64,000 nt of DNA from Meandrina meandrites. Its lineage: Eukaryota; Cnidaria; Anthozoa; Scleractinia; Meandrinidae. A program made the translations under genes and the position numbers. The stretch is taken from the NCBI GenBank assembly GCA_963693305.1, contig OY855915.1, positions 13,425,840 through 13,489,839 of the forward strand. Direction: 5' to 3'. How positions within the stretch are numbered: position 1 is the stretch's first letter; each line of letters begins with the position of its first letter. Under the pieces are notes generated by a model that saw only the letters and a list, made by a program, of their open reading frames with translations, was not told where the DNA came from and did not search any database. Below are positions 33,165 to 44,669 of the stretch, in pieces.

Positions 33165-33475
33165 TAAAATAACAAGAAGACCTCAAATTGCAAGAAATCA
33201 AGCCCATCAATGTTTAGTTTACAAATTTCAATGTGGCCTGAGCGATGCGGGCTATGTTGTTTACATACAGGGCCACTTGCACCAATGTGTTGATGGACAT
33301 AAATAAAAATTGTCGTCTATTTACAAGCACTACATGGACGATCACAATGTTCAACTGCCCGCATCTCTAAAAACAAAATGGATGGCCTAATCAAAGAGAT
33401 GCATTTCATCTGCAAGTTGCGACCATTCGTTAATGTGCAAACAGACTCTGTCCATGCAAAAGTACTCACCTAGGA
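33165..33475 (+). pseudogene. Penelope-like element GIY-YIG endonuclease region, decayed
   Basis: Continues the PLE after the LINE insertion: a QEDLKLQEIKPIN phrase, then VYKFQCGLSDAGYVVYIQGH, whose AGYVVY corresponds to the second half of the GIY-YIG nuclease signature (usually GYVGYT in PLEs). KHYMDDHN and QTLSMQKYSP-like segments follow, as in the C-terminus of Poseidon/Neptune-type PLEs. Frameshifts and stops are present. It would nick target DNA in an intact element. Confidence 0.7.
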
Positions 33476-34319
33476 TTTTTTGCTTTATGCAAGTTTAGGA
33501 ATTTTTTAACAACATTGCATATTTGATTTTATTTTAGTCTTGAGAATTGCGTCAAGATGATGCCGAAGCGTCAACTGATTACGACTATTTTCGCATGTAT
33601 ATGCTTTACAAAATAATATCTCTTCTTCATTACCTTTACTAAATTATTTTTATTACAGCTTTGTCTTTTCATAAATTTATATGTCAAACTTACTGGATAT
33701 TTTATATCTTTGTTGTTACATTTGTAAGTGGAGTTTTATATCTAACCAACACTGGACAATATCCTCACCCAATTTTGAAAGTTTTGAGTCTAGGAGTATC
33801 ATGTTCTCTTTTGTGCTGTTCTGTTGGATTGTTGCATAGGTTTTTTATTCTCCTGTTTTTGCTCTCATAAGGAATAAAGTAAAGAGTTTAAATACAAATG
33901 TAAGGAATTATGCATTATATAATACAATGTCTTCCTGCTCCTAAACAAATTTCATTACAAAATATACGTTGCCTCAAGGTAGTCAACCAATAGGCAAAGT
34001 TTGATTTAAAATCTATGTTTAGTTCTACAGCTATATTTCAGCAAATGACCTTAATGACAAGCCAAAAAAGAAGACTTTTGCATCAATGTAAACAATATTT
34101 GCTAACACATGCATGTTGGATGTGTTAGTCAATATTTAACAAATCATGCAGTATATCGCTTGATACTTAAAATCAGCAGATATTCTGCAAGACTGATCAG
34201 GATAATTGTTTTATTATTAAACTAATTGCCAATGAAAAACCTTTTACAGCTAAAACTACCGTGGTTTAGCAGTTCTTTGCAATACTCAGGCAAATTGTGG
34301 CAACCAGCTATATGGCAGC
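33476..34319. other. No gene seen
   Basis: AT-rich sequence after the PLE end. A 69-codon hydrophobic frame (33,661-33,870) has no supporting features. Confidence 0.4.
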
Positions 34320-34400
34320 ATATCTGCAATGTACAGATGATGAACAGCAGTGACTTTCTGACCATATATGGGCAACATGACAATTTTGTGAATAATTTAC
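34320..34400 (-). repeat. Inverted, diverged copy of the 11,035-11,090 repeat
   Basis: The reverse complement carries AAATTGTCATG, CCATATATGGTCA and TTCATCATCTG in the same order as 11,038-11,090 and 11,885-11,935. Confidence 0.55.
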
Positions 34401-37229
34401 AATTATTCTTCAAGCTCATGTTGGATATGGGATGGTAGATAGCCAACAAGGCAGGTAGCGCCAAGTTGGCTATAACCGTCTCATATTCAACAAGCGCGAG
34501 TGGAATAATTATTTTATTGAAAACATGCAAATAATTGGCTGTTCTCGCTGACACGTACACCTACCACATTTGTTCTCCACAGTGTTCTCGGCAAGCCACG
34601 GTTATCAGTGAAAATCGCCATCTAGTAGTCCTTGGTGTGCCCACTTCTCTTCAGACAAATAACATGTTTTCAAGATAAAAAATCTAAAATGAAACAATCT
34701 TAAGGTTTTATAGGTTTTTTTTACCTTTCAATCACTTCTCCAAGCTGAAAACAATGTGAATTTGGGTGAAAACATGAAAAAAATGAACTACTTGTGAAAT
34801 TAATATTTGACCCAATATTTTGCACGAATTCAGCTACATAATTGCAATTAAATTTAAAGGTACAGGATCCACAAGCTTTTCATACGAGTTGAGGCACTTT
34901 CACGACTCCCTTCACAATTTTTGAAGCCATTATGGGAAGTTTCCAGTCAAAGGAGATGCTAAAAGCATTTTTATATTGTCACAATTTTGACAAAGATAAA
35001 TGGATGACAAATAAATTTTTTGTGCCTTTGTGTCAAAGTTTAAGAACCTTTTAAATGTAGTTTTGCATGGACTCTACCTGAAGCAGACCACAGTTTCTTC
35101 ATTGGCTACACCTTTACATTGTCCTTGGCTACACCATCCTGTGCACTTGTTTCTCAAACTTTCTTGTGGATTGTGCCTGTGTTAAAATACTTCAAAGAAC
35201 ACTGTGCAGGTGTTGTCCATTTCTGCATTAATAACATACAACTAAACACCATTACAAGATTAGAAAGCTATTTGAAAGGTATAGTTTCATAAAACTCTTT
35301 ATTACAAGGGTTGGGGGTAGGGTAGGGCAGGGTATTTTCTCTGTCTTCTCTGATGGCTTTCATAGTTATTCATCCTGATTGCTATTTTTTCATAATACTT
35401 CAAACACAAGTGACAGCCCTGAAGATAAATTATTTCAACAGTTTCAAAGCCAAGACTTTTTCCTGTTCTACAAAATATGTATTTCACTGAACGAATTCTT
35501 GCCCTTAGAGTTTTTTACTGTAAAATTCTGTTTAGGGTGAGATGTAACAGGACATGAAAACAACAACTTAAAACTAACAAAAACCTGGAAAGCTTTAAAC
35601 TGGACAGTTAATGCTTACCAACTCTCGAATTGAACTGCATGGAACACCAAAGTAAAGAATTTTGAAAAGCAGCCACTTGAGTAACAAATGTGCCAGGTTT
35701 GAGTGACTCATGGCTCGCTATGGCAATGTACTGAAATTTCCCTTATGTTGTCTATTGCCTGGAAAAATTCTCGCTCAGTAAAGAAACTCAAACACTTATA
35801 CGGAAATAAATAGAAAGAAATTGAATTCACACTAAAAATAGTAAAGCATTGAAACAATTAAGAGGCTTTAAACCATTCTTACAGTTTGACTCCTATTTTG
35901 CTCAAGAAAGACAGCCACATTTGTAGAAAAGAGGCATGTGATTTGTTTTACCTCTTCTGGTCCCCCACTTTCTTCTGTCATCTCAATTTAGAAACGTTCA
36001 CTTTGAAGGTTGTACACATACTTTACTTGGCTACTTCTAGTTCCTATTTTTCTGATTTATTTCCTATGTTAAGAACTTTTTCTTACCAATGACCATTCAT
36101 TGCGCATCACACACATGTTGTTTATATCACATACAATGCTCTTAGAGTGCTAAATTGAAAACAAAATGAGAGCACGTTCTGCTTTTATCTAGTTTTAAAT
36201 CAAACGTAGAAGTGCAGATGTCACAACTGAATTCTGTGAAAAGCCATTACAATTGGTCATTGACTTCACCATAATATAATGAAATGACAGGAACTTCCAG
36301 TATACATACAATCATTGGTGAACTTAAAAACATTGTACCGAGATCACGTGTTTTATTGAAGTTGGCCCCTGACCAGATATTGGTTTTCTATTGGATCACT
36401 AGCTCTAGTCCTTTATTTTTTGTTCCAACAGGATTTTTCAAGGGAATTTCTGCAATTGGAGTTGACGATCAATTTAGACTATGGAATCTTTCCTGAGTAG
36501 TTGCCTAACAACTTGAATGACAGTACTATCAATGAAAGTATTTCTACAAGTTACTAAGAACCAGCAAAAAATGTATATGTGGAGCTCCACTTTTAGGCTT
36601 GGCTAAATCTATATAACTTTATTACCTATTTGGGTTGGTTACCAATAACAGAGATCAATAAATAGATTTATTTACCTTCACAATGTTACATGTCCACTGT
36701 AGTTCCCCAAATTTAAAGACATTAATACGTGGCACTTCCTGGAAAATTGCCCCGGCCGGCCTTTATATAACTGCAAATCATTCATTCATGTACAAGTGAA
36801 TGTGATTGAAAACTTAAAGCAAATACCGGTAGCAATGTCCAGTGTAACACATGATCTGACGTGGGTTAACAAACTAACAAAGATCGGTTTCATGTAGTCT
36901 TCCTGCTAGACTGTTTCCTGTTTCAGGTGTTTAGATTTTAACTCTCAAAGAAGCCTTCTGTCATGTGGAAGATATAACCTGAAATGTTTCAGCGTAAATC
37001 CATTTATCGGGTGACCCACACAACTTAACTGTGAACAATACATCCCACATGTAAGTCTATTCATTGTTAGCTCCGTTCATTAGTATCTACCAACAACATG
37101 AAACCAGTAAGCTCAAATATCTCAAAAGAGATGTATGGACTGATGCCATCATGATATAAATATGATATGTGTCACTTTTCACTTGGTAAAATCTCATCTT
37201 GTGAAGAAGGCACAATTGACTAAGGGTTA
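34401..37229. other. No gene seen
   Basis: A 2.8 kb AT-rich stretch. A G-rich patch (GGGTTGGGGGTAGGGTAGGG) is at 35,310-35,330. Short open frames (for example 35,886-36,092 and 36,284-36,496) lack start context, splice context or motifs. Confidence 0.4.
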
Positions 37230-37430
37230 CATCCAACATGTTGGACTACAAACGCATGGCTCAAAATCAATCCCTACCCAGGGTTGTTGTGTTAACTTCT
37301 TAGACAAGACACCATTTACATATTAAGAAAAGATTTTTTTTTGTAATTTAAAAGTGTGAACACTGCAGACAAGGAATACTCAATTTATAGGCCAGTGCGG
37401 GTCAGTTGAGTAACCGAATGTTTAGTGGCT
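37230..37430. repeat. Direct, diverged copy of 37,795-37,970
   Basis: Shares AACATGTTGGA, GTTGTTGTGTTAACTTCTTAGAC versus TTCTTGTGTTGAGTTGTTGGAC, AAAAGTGTGA-ACACTG versus AAAAGTGTCACCACTT, and GGCCAGTG with the second copy. It shows SINE-tail tandem growth just outside the palindrome. Confidence 0.5.
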
Positions 37431-37590
37431 GGTTTCACAAATGATCACCGTTGAAATTCTTCTAACTAGTTCTGAAAGAAATGTAGACAGAGCAGTATGG
37501 AGAATTTTTATGTTTACATTAAAACTTAAAGGCTCCAAGGTTGCAGCACTTCTCCATCAGTAAACACCCACTTTATAGTCAGTTTGTGGG

Positions 37591-37735
37591 GTGCTGTGAC
37601 CTAATGGTTTGTGGATTTGACTCCTGATGGGTCAGTCTGGGGTTGAGCCCTCACCAGAGTCATCATGTTGTGTTCCTTGGCAAGACCCTCTACTCTAACA
37701 ATCCCTTCTCCACCTAGGAGTATTGACGGTGCCTG
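37591..37735 (+). mobile_element. tRNA-derived SINE unit, left arm, outer
   Basis: tRNA-like head: A-box-like CTAATGGTTTGTGGA and B-box-like GGGTTGAGCCC, then the conserved GTTGTGTTCCTTGGCAAGAC core. RNA polymerase III promoter boxes are partly decayed. Confidence 0.65.
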
Positions 37736-37944
37736 TAAACTCTGTAAACCCTCACTTGTGCAGGAGACACAGTGCTCTGATGGTTTCATGTAACATGTTG
37801 GAGTGCAGATTGTAAGATCCAAACACATTGTGTCCAGTGTTCTTGTGTTGAGTTGTTGGACGAGATGGGAGAAAAACTCTTCGTGATGTAAAAGTGTCAC
37901 CACTTAACAGTCAAGGAAGACTCAGTTTGTAGCCAGTGTGGGGG

Positions 37945-38205
37945 AAACAGTGACCAAATGGTAAGTGGCTGCTCGGCTGGTCTGAAATTGGGCCCTGGCT
38001 AGAGTCATTGTGTCGAGTTCATGGGCAAGACACCACTCTCGCAGTGCATCCCTCCACCTTGGAGTGGAGATGGTACTAACCAATTGTTTGGGTGTCTTAA
38101 CAAAAAGCTAGGGGTAACCTGCAATAGACTAACTTCCCATCAAGAGAGTGTAGCGATGCTCCCAGGCACTTCATACTACAGAAACTAGAGTAAAGCACCA
38201 GCGCA
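37945..38205 (+). mobile_element. tRNA-derived SINE, left arm, inner
   Basis: Decayed tRNA head (CCAAATGGTAAGTGGCTG), then GTCATTGTGTCGAGTTCATG, GGCAAGACACCACTCTCGCA, CCCTCCACC, GGGGTAACCTGCAATAGACT and CTTCATACTACAGAAACTAG. This is the order of a SINE I know as widespread in corals (recalled, not searched). It is diverged and probably old. Confidence 0.75.
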
Positions 38206-38599
38206 GTTCAGTCATCCGGCTTCTCGCTTTCCCAGGAATGAAACAGACGTCCCTGCTTTGCAGCCAGTGAAATGGTCACCAGAGTGTTCTCATTCCGAGC
38301 CACCAAGACTGGAAGAGGGATTTATCGCCTTGTGAAAAACAAACCTTTTACCATAAAAGTTTAACTCCTGCCACTGGATGTACCGACAAAACTTTCAAGT
38401 GAGGGAGGGGAAAGAACACTGGTTAACCTGCACTTCTTACAGACAGTTACACAATAGATGGGTGGAAGTGTGGACTGGCAGGCTGTGACTAGGGCAATGA
38501 TGGATTGTACAATGCAGAGGGGGGATTAGGGAATAGTGCCTCTTAAGTCTGGTTGTACGGTCTGGTTGATTCAAGAACCTGCAACAAAGGACAATCCTC

Positions 38600-38670
38600 T
38601 GGTAGTAATGTAGTTAACACATGGTGTTGTGGCAGCCAAGATCAGGATTCAAATCTCTGAAGGGGCAGTT
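38600..38670 (+). repeat. tRNA-like segment, left arm
   Basis: GTAGTTAACACATGG (A-box-like) and CAGGATTCAAATCTC (B-box-like) are 35-40 bases apart. The mirror copy at 39,632-39,710 (minus strand: TGTGGTTAGCACATG and GGATTTGAATCCC) is closer to consensus. It is likely a SINE head. Confidence 0.5.
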
Positions 38671-39108
38671 TCTGTTGTAGAAAAAAGATCAGCAACCTTT
38701 GTAACAACAGTTATTTCTTTTGATATTTAGATGACGCATCTTGCATGGATGAAAGTCAGCTTTTGATTGCCTGTTGAAAATTGAGGAAAGATTGCATTCC
38801 ATGCTCAGTAGAAATCATGTTACCTGTTCCAGGTCATAAACAGCAGCAGACAGGGTAGAGAGTGAGTCGTGGCAGGTGATCTTTTCTTCACTTCAGAGGC
38901 TTTTCCATCCCCCTGGCATTCAGTTCAGGATGTTTAAGTGGATCTCTTGCAGGAGCTACAGCGCAAGGATGTTCTGGATGTGATGAAACATAATCTTCCA
39001 TGCATTCAGGAAAAGTATCAAGTGATGAACTAACACATCATTATGAACAAGTAGCTAACAACAGTCACATCAACCAGGAAAGACTGGCCAGCCATGTCTG
39101 CTCAAAGG

Positions 39109-39109
<1 letters not shown>

Positions 39110-39173
<64 letters not shown>

Positions 39174-39187
39174 TATTGTTATTATTA
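39110..39187. repeat. (ATT)n microsatellite at the palindrome centre
   Basis: About 78 bp of ATT repeats with a single interruption near 39,170-39,180 forms the loop between the palindrome arms. Confidence 0.95.
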
Positions 39188-40087
39188 AACCTTTGAGCTT
39201 AAACACGGTTAATCTTCCCCAGTTGATATAATTGTTGTTCGCTACCTATTCCTAGACATGTCAGTTCATCACTCAACATTTCTCCTAAATATACAGAAGA
39301 TGATGCGTCATTACAACTAGAACATCCTTGCACTGTAGTTCTTACAAGAAATACACTTAGATATCTTGAACTAAGTGCCAAAAGAATGGAAAAGTCTCTG
39401 AAATGACTAAAGGATCACCTACCATGACTTGCTTTCTACCCCATCTGTTGCCTGTTTATGACCTAAAACAGGCAGCATCATCTCAACCAAGCATGCAATA
39501 CGTCATTTTCCCCAACTTTCAACAGCCACCTGGAAGCTGAGCTTCATCCAATTAATATGTGTCATCTGAACATCAGGTAGAAATAACTGTTGTTTTATTG
39601 CCTATCTTTTTCCTACAACAGAAAAGCCCATCCAGGGATTCAAATCCTGACCTTGACAACCACTGCAACATGTGCTAACCACATCACTGCCGAGGAATTG
39701 TACTTCATTGTGGGTTCTTAAATCAACTTGACTGTACAGCCAGACTCAAGAACCACCATTCCCCAGTCTCTCCACCCCATTCTACAATCCACTGTTGCCC
39801 TTTTCCCAGTCTGACATTCTACACTTCCACCTGTCTACCGTGTAACTGTTTGTAAGAGGTGTAGGTTAACCAATACCCTTTTTCCTCCCCCACTTAAAAT
39901 GTTTTGTGGTGCATCCAATGAAGGGCGTTGGACTTAAATGGTGAAAGGAATGTTTTACACAGGACAATGAATCACCCTTACAGTCTCTGTGGCTAAAAGT
40001 AAAAACATTCCAGTAAGCATTTCATTGGCTACAGAGGAAGGAAGTCTGCTACATTCCTAGGGATGCGAGAAGCCACATGGCTCAACA

Positions 40088-40342
40088 GCACTGGTGCTCA
40101 ACTCTGGTTCCTGTAGCATGAAGTACCTAGGAGTATTGCTCCGCTCCCTTGATGGGATGCTTGTCCATTACAAGTGACCCCCAGCATTTGTCAGGATCCC
40201 CTAACAGTTGGTCCGTGCCAGTCTGCACTCCAAGCTGGAGGGAAGCACTGTGAGAGTAGTGTGTTACCCATAAACATGACATGATGGCTCCAGCGAGAGC
40301 CCAATTTAAGGCCTACTGATCAGCCACTTACCATTTGGTCAC
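40088..40342 (-). mobile_element. tRNA-derived SINE, right arm, mirror of 37,945
   Basis: Reverse complement of the same SINE: CTGTAGCATGAAGTACCTAG, GATGGGATGCTTGTCCAT, CACTGTGAGAGTA and ACTTACCATTTGGTCACTG. Some blocks are better preserved than in the left arm. Confidence 0.75.
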
Positions 40343-40560
40343 TGTTCCTTCCACACTGGCTACAAACTGAGTCCTCCTTGACTGCAAAGTGATGACACTT
40401 TTAAATCACGAAGAGTTCTTCTCCCATCTCGTCCAACAACACAACACAAGAACACTGGATGCAATGTGTTTGGATCTTACAATCTGCACTCCAACATGTT
40501 ACATGTTGCCATCAGAGTACTGTGTCTCCTGCACAAAGTGAGTGTTAACAGAGTCCACAA

Positions 40561-40707
40561 GTGCCATCGATACTCCTAGATGGAGAAAGGATTGTTAGAG
40601 TGGAGGGTCTTGCCAAGGAACACAGCAGGACGACTCTCGCCAGAGCTCAACACCAGACTGACCCATTAGGAGTCCAATCCACTAACCATTAGGTCACAGC
40701 ACTTCAC
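40561..40707 (-). mobile_element. tRNA-derived SINE unit, right arm, mirror of 37,591
   Basis: Reverse complement carries CTAATGGTTAGTGGATTGG (good A-box), TGGTGTTGAGCTCTGG and TTCCTTGGCAAGACCCTCCA. Confidence 0.65.
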
Positions 40708-40885
40708 AAACTGACTATAAAGTAGGTGTTCACTGATGGAAAAGTGCTGCCACCTTGGACCCTATAAGCCTGCCTGTCGACTTCATATTCTCCTTACTGC
40801 TCTCTTAACATTTCATACAGAAATAGTTAAGGGAATTGCTTTTTTCTATTCAGACAATACTTTAATGGTGATCATTTTCTAAATT

Positions 40886-41359
40886 CTTGTGAGCTGTGTC
40901 ATGGAGAATATGAATTGATATGCTAAAGTGATAATTGAATTTGGATATTTCCATATCCTCAGTTTAACTCATAATTCATTAATTGGGTTGATGCTGGTAG
41001 CTAGTAGCTGGTGGCCAGGCTCCACCTGACACAGGACATTGAAGACTTCTTTGAAACTTAAGAACTGTAAATGAAGAGGAACTCAATCCAGTGAATAGAC
41101 CCACTGAGCTTTGTAAGTTTGTTTCTCCATTTCATGTTGAATTTGTGAAGACTTATTCACGTGCAAATGAATTCATAATTGGCAGATATATACTAAAGGG
41201 CAATTTCCCAGAAAACATCACAGGAATTTAAGGGGGCACTAACATTGTAAACCATAATGAATCTATTTTATCAACTCTATTGGCATACCCTAAAAAGCAT
41301 GAAATTCTTTTTTCTTGTTTCTCAGGTTCCAGGTTTTTCTTTTCTTGTTTATTAATAGG
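40886..41359. other. No gene seen
   Basis: AT-rich spacer between the palindrome and the next SINE. No features. Confidence 0.4.
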
Positions 41360-41550
41360 CAGCGTTGCCTGGTGGCTAGGGCATTGGACTTGTAAACCTG
41401 GGCCCTCGGTTCAAATCCTCCTCCCTACCACTGAATAGATTTGTCTTTGGTCGCCCAAATTCAACTCCTCCATGCTTTGTAAATAGCCAACTGGTCAGCC
41501 TCCTACCAGTTGGGATTTTTAACAAGTTTCTGCTTCATTTACAATATTTG
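41360..41550 (+). mobile_element. tRNA-derived SINE (different family)
   Basis: Head with A-box TGGCTAGGGCATTGG (about 41,375) and a perfect B-box GGTTCAAATCC (41,408-41,418), then a body ending with CCAACTGGTCAGCCTCC-type sequence and a T/A-rich tail. The intact promoter boxes make it the best-preserved SINE head here. It is not a tRNA gene: the acceptor stem does not pair. Confidence 0.75.
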
Positions 41551-43468
41551 TTTATATATTTACAGTGTCTTCAAATGCACAACAGTGCTAAGTAGTTTCT
41601 GTTTTGTTATTTTTGTGGTTACGTCAGTAACCGTACTATGCTACAGGGTAAGTCTGTAAGTTTTTTCATGGGAATAACTGCTGACTGTCACGTTGTCAGA
41701 ACTCTTCTTTGGTGGAAAAAGAAGAATTGCTGAGCCCAAAACATATGGAAGATTTTTTTCCAAAAGGACTTAATACTCATTTAGTAAGAACTTTGTTTTT
41801 ATTTTTTTTAGTCTTACAAGTACCACACAGTACACAGAATTTTTTTCTTTTTACCACGTTGTCAGAACGTATGTGACATTGCAGGCTCGTTTTCCCACGC
41901 GCTATACTCACGCATGGTTGACCAAACAAAGAAAATGGCGTCTGTTGTAGGCTCTTTCGAGGCAATGTTTTTTCTTCGTTAACCATTGCAAGACACCTTT
42001 TGAAGTCTAGAATTGAAGGAAATGAATCTGGAGAATACTCAACGGCAGAAACAAGTGGACATTGATGTCTTAAAAATCTTCGTTTCCGGTTCGTTTGTCA
42101 AGGAGGATTTTCTCAAGACACACGGCATGAAATTTAACCCAAACTATGAATTTCAAATGGAGTTTTCAGGACTTGGACGTGCAGCTAAATACAGGGAATG
42201 TACTAGACATCTTGAAAGAAAAAGAAAAAAAAGTAAATGTTCAACAAATAATGCACCGTGGGGCAGTCGAACCCGGATTCATCGTGTCAGGAACGAAAAT
42301 ACTAACCATGAGACTACCTACTACAGTTAACGATTTCGGGTCAATTTCAACTTTTAAAATATGCAAGGTGCTTGCTTTTATTGGTGTAACTGCTGACCGC
42401 CACGTAGTCCAAACGTAACCACATGTCCTCACAGAGGGCTATTTTTTTATATCCAAGTTCAAAATCCACCAAGTGCAACCTTACCAAGTCTTAGCATGTA
42501 TGGATTAGGTTTAAGCCACACACAAAATGGTGTCATGTTAACAAACCTGTCCCTCACACAAGCCTCAGACCTTTGTGTTACTCACGTCGCTGCTATTTTA
42601 AAGGTGTTACATAATCAGTTTTCACTTGTTTCACCTAATAATTGCAAAGCTCGTTACATCAATATTGCTTATGTAAAGCTTAAATTTATTCAAAGACACC
42701 TCTAGAATGTTTCTTGGGCAGAACACGTTTAAATAGGTTTGCATAGTATTTGGATTTGCACGTGTCATTGAATAAAACTATTTCAAAACTGGAGTAGTTA
42801 ACAAAAGGTCTTACTTCACTACACCATACCACTGAACCCAAAAAATTGGTTAAACATTAACCACATGGTTTTAAGCTTTCAAGTCTCTTGTTGTTGTTTT
42901 CCAGTACATTTTTCTAAAAATGGAATACTAGTTTTCAGAAGCAAGAGTAAACACTAATCATAATTCTTTTGGGAGGTGATCATGAAAATAATTTTTTTAA
43001 TTTTCAACCTCATTCCTTTGGTCTCTTTATTCTTTTATTGTCTGGAATAATCATTTCAGCAGGAAATAATCATTGCAAAAGAATTGAGTCACACAATATT
43101 AAAAAAAAATCTGCCTTGTAAACTGCAAACAAACAATTGGTAAAGTTTACAGTTGGGCCCTTAAAGTTGTTAGTTAACTACAAACCAGCCTTGTCTTCTC
43201 TTACAAATTCTCTTCTGTTTGTCCTGGAGTTGTCCAACATTTTTTCTAATGAAACAGGTTATGGCCTAGTTAAAAATACAGATTAAATAATTATCATGAT
43301 TAATCATAAGTTAACCTCATCTTAAAAGCTCTGACATGTTTTATACTGACAAGCTTAAAATTTACGAAAATGTTTCACTTTACTATATATCCAAGATTAC
43401 TTGGATCGATCACTCATCATAAAAGCAGGTGCAGGCGCTAAAAAGCGTTAATAACAACGTTAACACAC
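41551..43468. other. Mostly non-coding; weak unrecognised frames at 41,936-42,420
   Basis: An ATGGCG in good context (41,936) and two overlapping plus-strand frames (42,013-42,330 and 42,146-42,418) have some protein-like composition (DIDVLKIFVSGSFVKEDF, LNTGNVLDILKEKEKK). They are in different phases with no convincing splice junction between them. They could be a decayed gene. No family is recognised. Confidence 0.25.
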
Positions 43469-43777
43469 GACAAAAGAGAAAACATTTTACATGTTCTATA
43501 GTTCAGCATCGAGGTTCCATAATTTGTCCGTTTCATTCACGAATATTCGAGAGAGTTTGTAGTCCTCGCAAACTCGTGAAAAAACCGAAAGATTTTGCAT
43601 ATGCCATTCAAATATCTGTACTTCACTTGAATTTTGACAAAAGAGAAAACATTTTACAATTTCTATAATTCTGCAGCGAGGTTCCATAATTTGTCCGTTC
43701 CATTCATGACCTTCGAGAGAAAAACTGAAAGATTTTGCATATGCCATTCAAATATCTGTACTTCACTTGAATTTTGT
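43469..43777. repeat. Direct tandem duplication, about 168 bp
   Basis: CAAAAGAGAAAACATTTTAC, CGAGGTTCCATAATTTGTCC, and GAAAGATTTTGCATATGCC followed by ATTCAAATATCTGTACTTC occur at 43,469-43,633 and again at 43,638-43,777. The second copy has a 25 bp internal deletion. Confidence 0.85.
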
Positions 43778-43968
43778 CAGTTTTCTGATGAATTTCAGAT
43801 AAAAACAGAAAGAAACAGAGCTCGAAAGTACTTACCAACTGAAAGCCTTTTACCAACTGTAAGCAAAAATTCCGCCATGACACGTCCACATTAGCCGGGA
43901 AACAAACTTCGTTCCCAAGGTCTACTCCGCTTTCACGACGATAGCCAGGTTGCTGAGCAATATTTACA

Positions 43969-44012
43969 ATGGCCGACGAAGGCAAGATGGCAAGACGGAA
44001 CTTATTTCTTTG
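43969..44012 (+). CDS. Candidate start-codon exon, copy 1
   Basis: ACAATGGCC is a strong Kozak start. The frame encodes MADEGKMARRNLFL and ends TTTG before GTGAGT, a consensus donor (phase 2). It is repeated almost unchanged 499 bp downstream. No following exon was identified within reach. Confidence 0.4.
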
Positions 44013-44289
44013 GTGAGTATCTAATCTGCTTTTAAATGGTGGCGAGAGGAATGAATGAGGAACTTTCTTGACGACTACAAAAATGGAAGAAGATTTGATT
44101 TCACCATGATTCCATCGGTCGGCTTGTTTACTTGAAACACTGTTGAAAAAAGTCGGAATAATATCTTCGTATTAGAAGAATAATTCTTGGCTAAATAAGT
44201 GTATTTTCCAAATTATATGCATCAACAGAATCTTAAGCAACTGTTTCGAACCATTTACCGGTAAACAAAGCCGCCTACTTTGCAAATTG

Positions 44290-44467
44290 AAAGGGAAAAT
44301 ACTCACGTTTTCTTCGCAACGCCAAAACCTCAAACTTCACGTTCTCGACACGACGTGTGCCATCAGGACAGCGGCTTGAGCATGCGTAACACGCCTCCTC
44401 TGTGAAAACTTACTTCCGGTCGCGTCTTAGAACCGTCGCGTCTCGGATCTTAAGCTCCCTATTTACA
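44290..44467 (+). promoter_or_regulatory. Putative CpG-rich promoter
   Basis: Directly upstream of the second start-codon exon, the sequence is relatively GC- and CpG-rich for this window (CTCGACACGACGTG, GGTCGCGTC, CCGTCGCGTCTCGG) and holds an ETS-type ACTTCCGG at about 44,411. There is no TATA box. Role inferred from position and composition. Confidence 0.35.
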
Positions 44468-44511
44468 ATGGCCGACGAAGGCAAGATGGCAAGATGGAAC
44501 TTATTTGTTTG
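44468..44511 (+). CDS. Candidate start-codon exon, copy 2
   Basis: Same exon as 43,969 with two amino-acid changes (R to W, L to V), the same phase and the same GTGAGTATCTAATC donor and intron start. Homology continues about 35 bp into the intron and then stops. Confidence 0.4.
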
Positions 44512-44669
44512 GTGAGTATCTAATCTGCTTTTAAATGGTGGCGAGAGAGGAGCGATTTTAGAATACTGGGCCACTTATTAACACATGTCTGAGCGCTTTT
44601 TAAAACGAAACATAAACAGACAAAAGGAACTACTCAATGAGATGCAAATAAGTTCCCCGGTATTCGTGT

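Larger units (their letters stand above)
37435..40885. repeat. Giant imperfect palindrome, about 3.45 kb (inverted duplication)
   Basis: Left arm about 37,435-39,109 and right arm about 39,188-40,885 are reverse complements along their length with substitutions and indels, centred on an (ATT)n tract. At the core, GCTCAAAGGTTT (39,100-39,111) faces AAACCTTTGAGC (39,187-39,198). Matched pairs further out include AAGTGATGAACTAACAC with the complement of GTCAGTTCATCACTCAA, the CAGGATTCAAATC site with its mirror at about 39,640, two SINE units with their mirrors, and AAATGATCACC at 37,438 with GGTGATCATTT at 40,868. The SINEs are mirrored too, so the duplication post-dates their insertion. Confidence 0.9.

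Noticed and set aside
39000..39381. Opposed ORFs on the two strands sharing an SDELT phrase
   Set aside because: They lie in the two palindrome arms near the centre and share the phrase because the arms are inverted copies; the left one reads into the ATT tract as poly-Leu. No independent coding evidence.
41360..41440. Functional tRNA gene
   Set aside because: A-box and B-box are present, but the acceptor and anticodon stems do not pair and the sequence continues into a SINE body.
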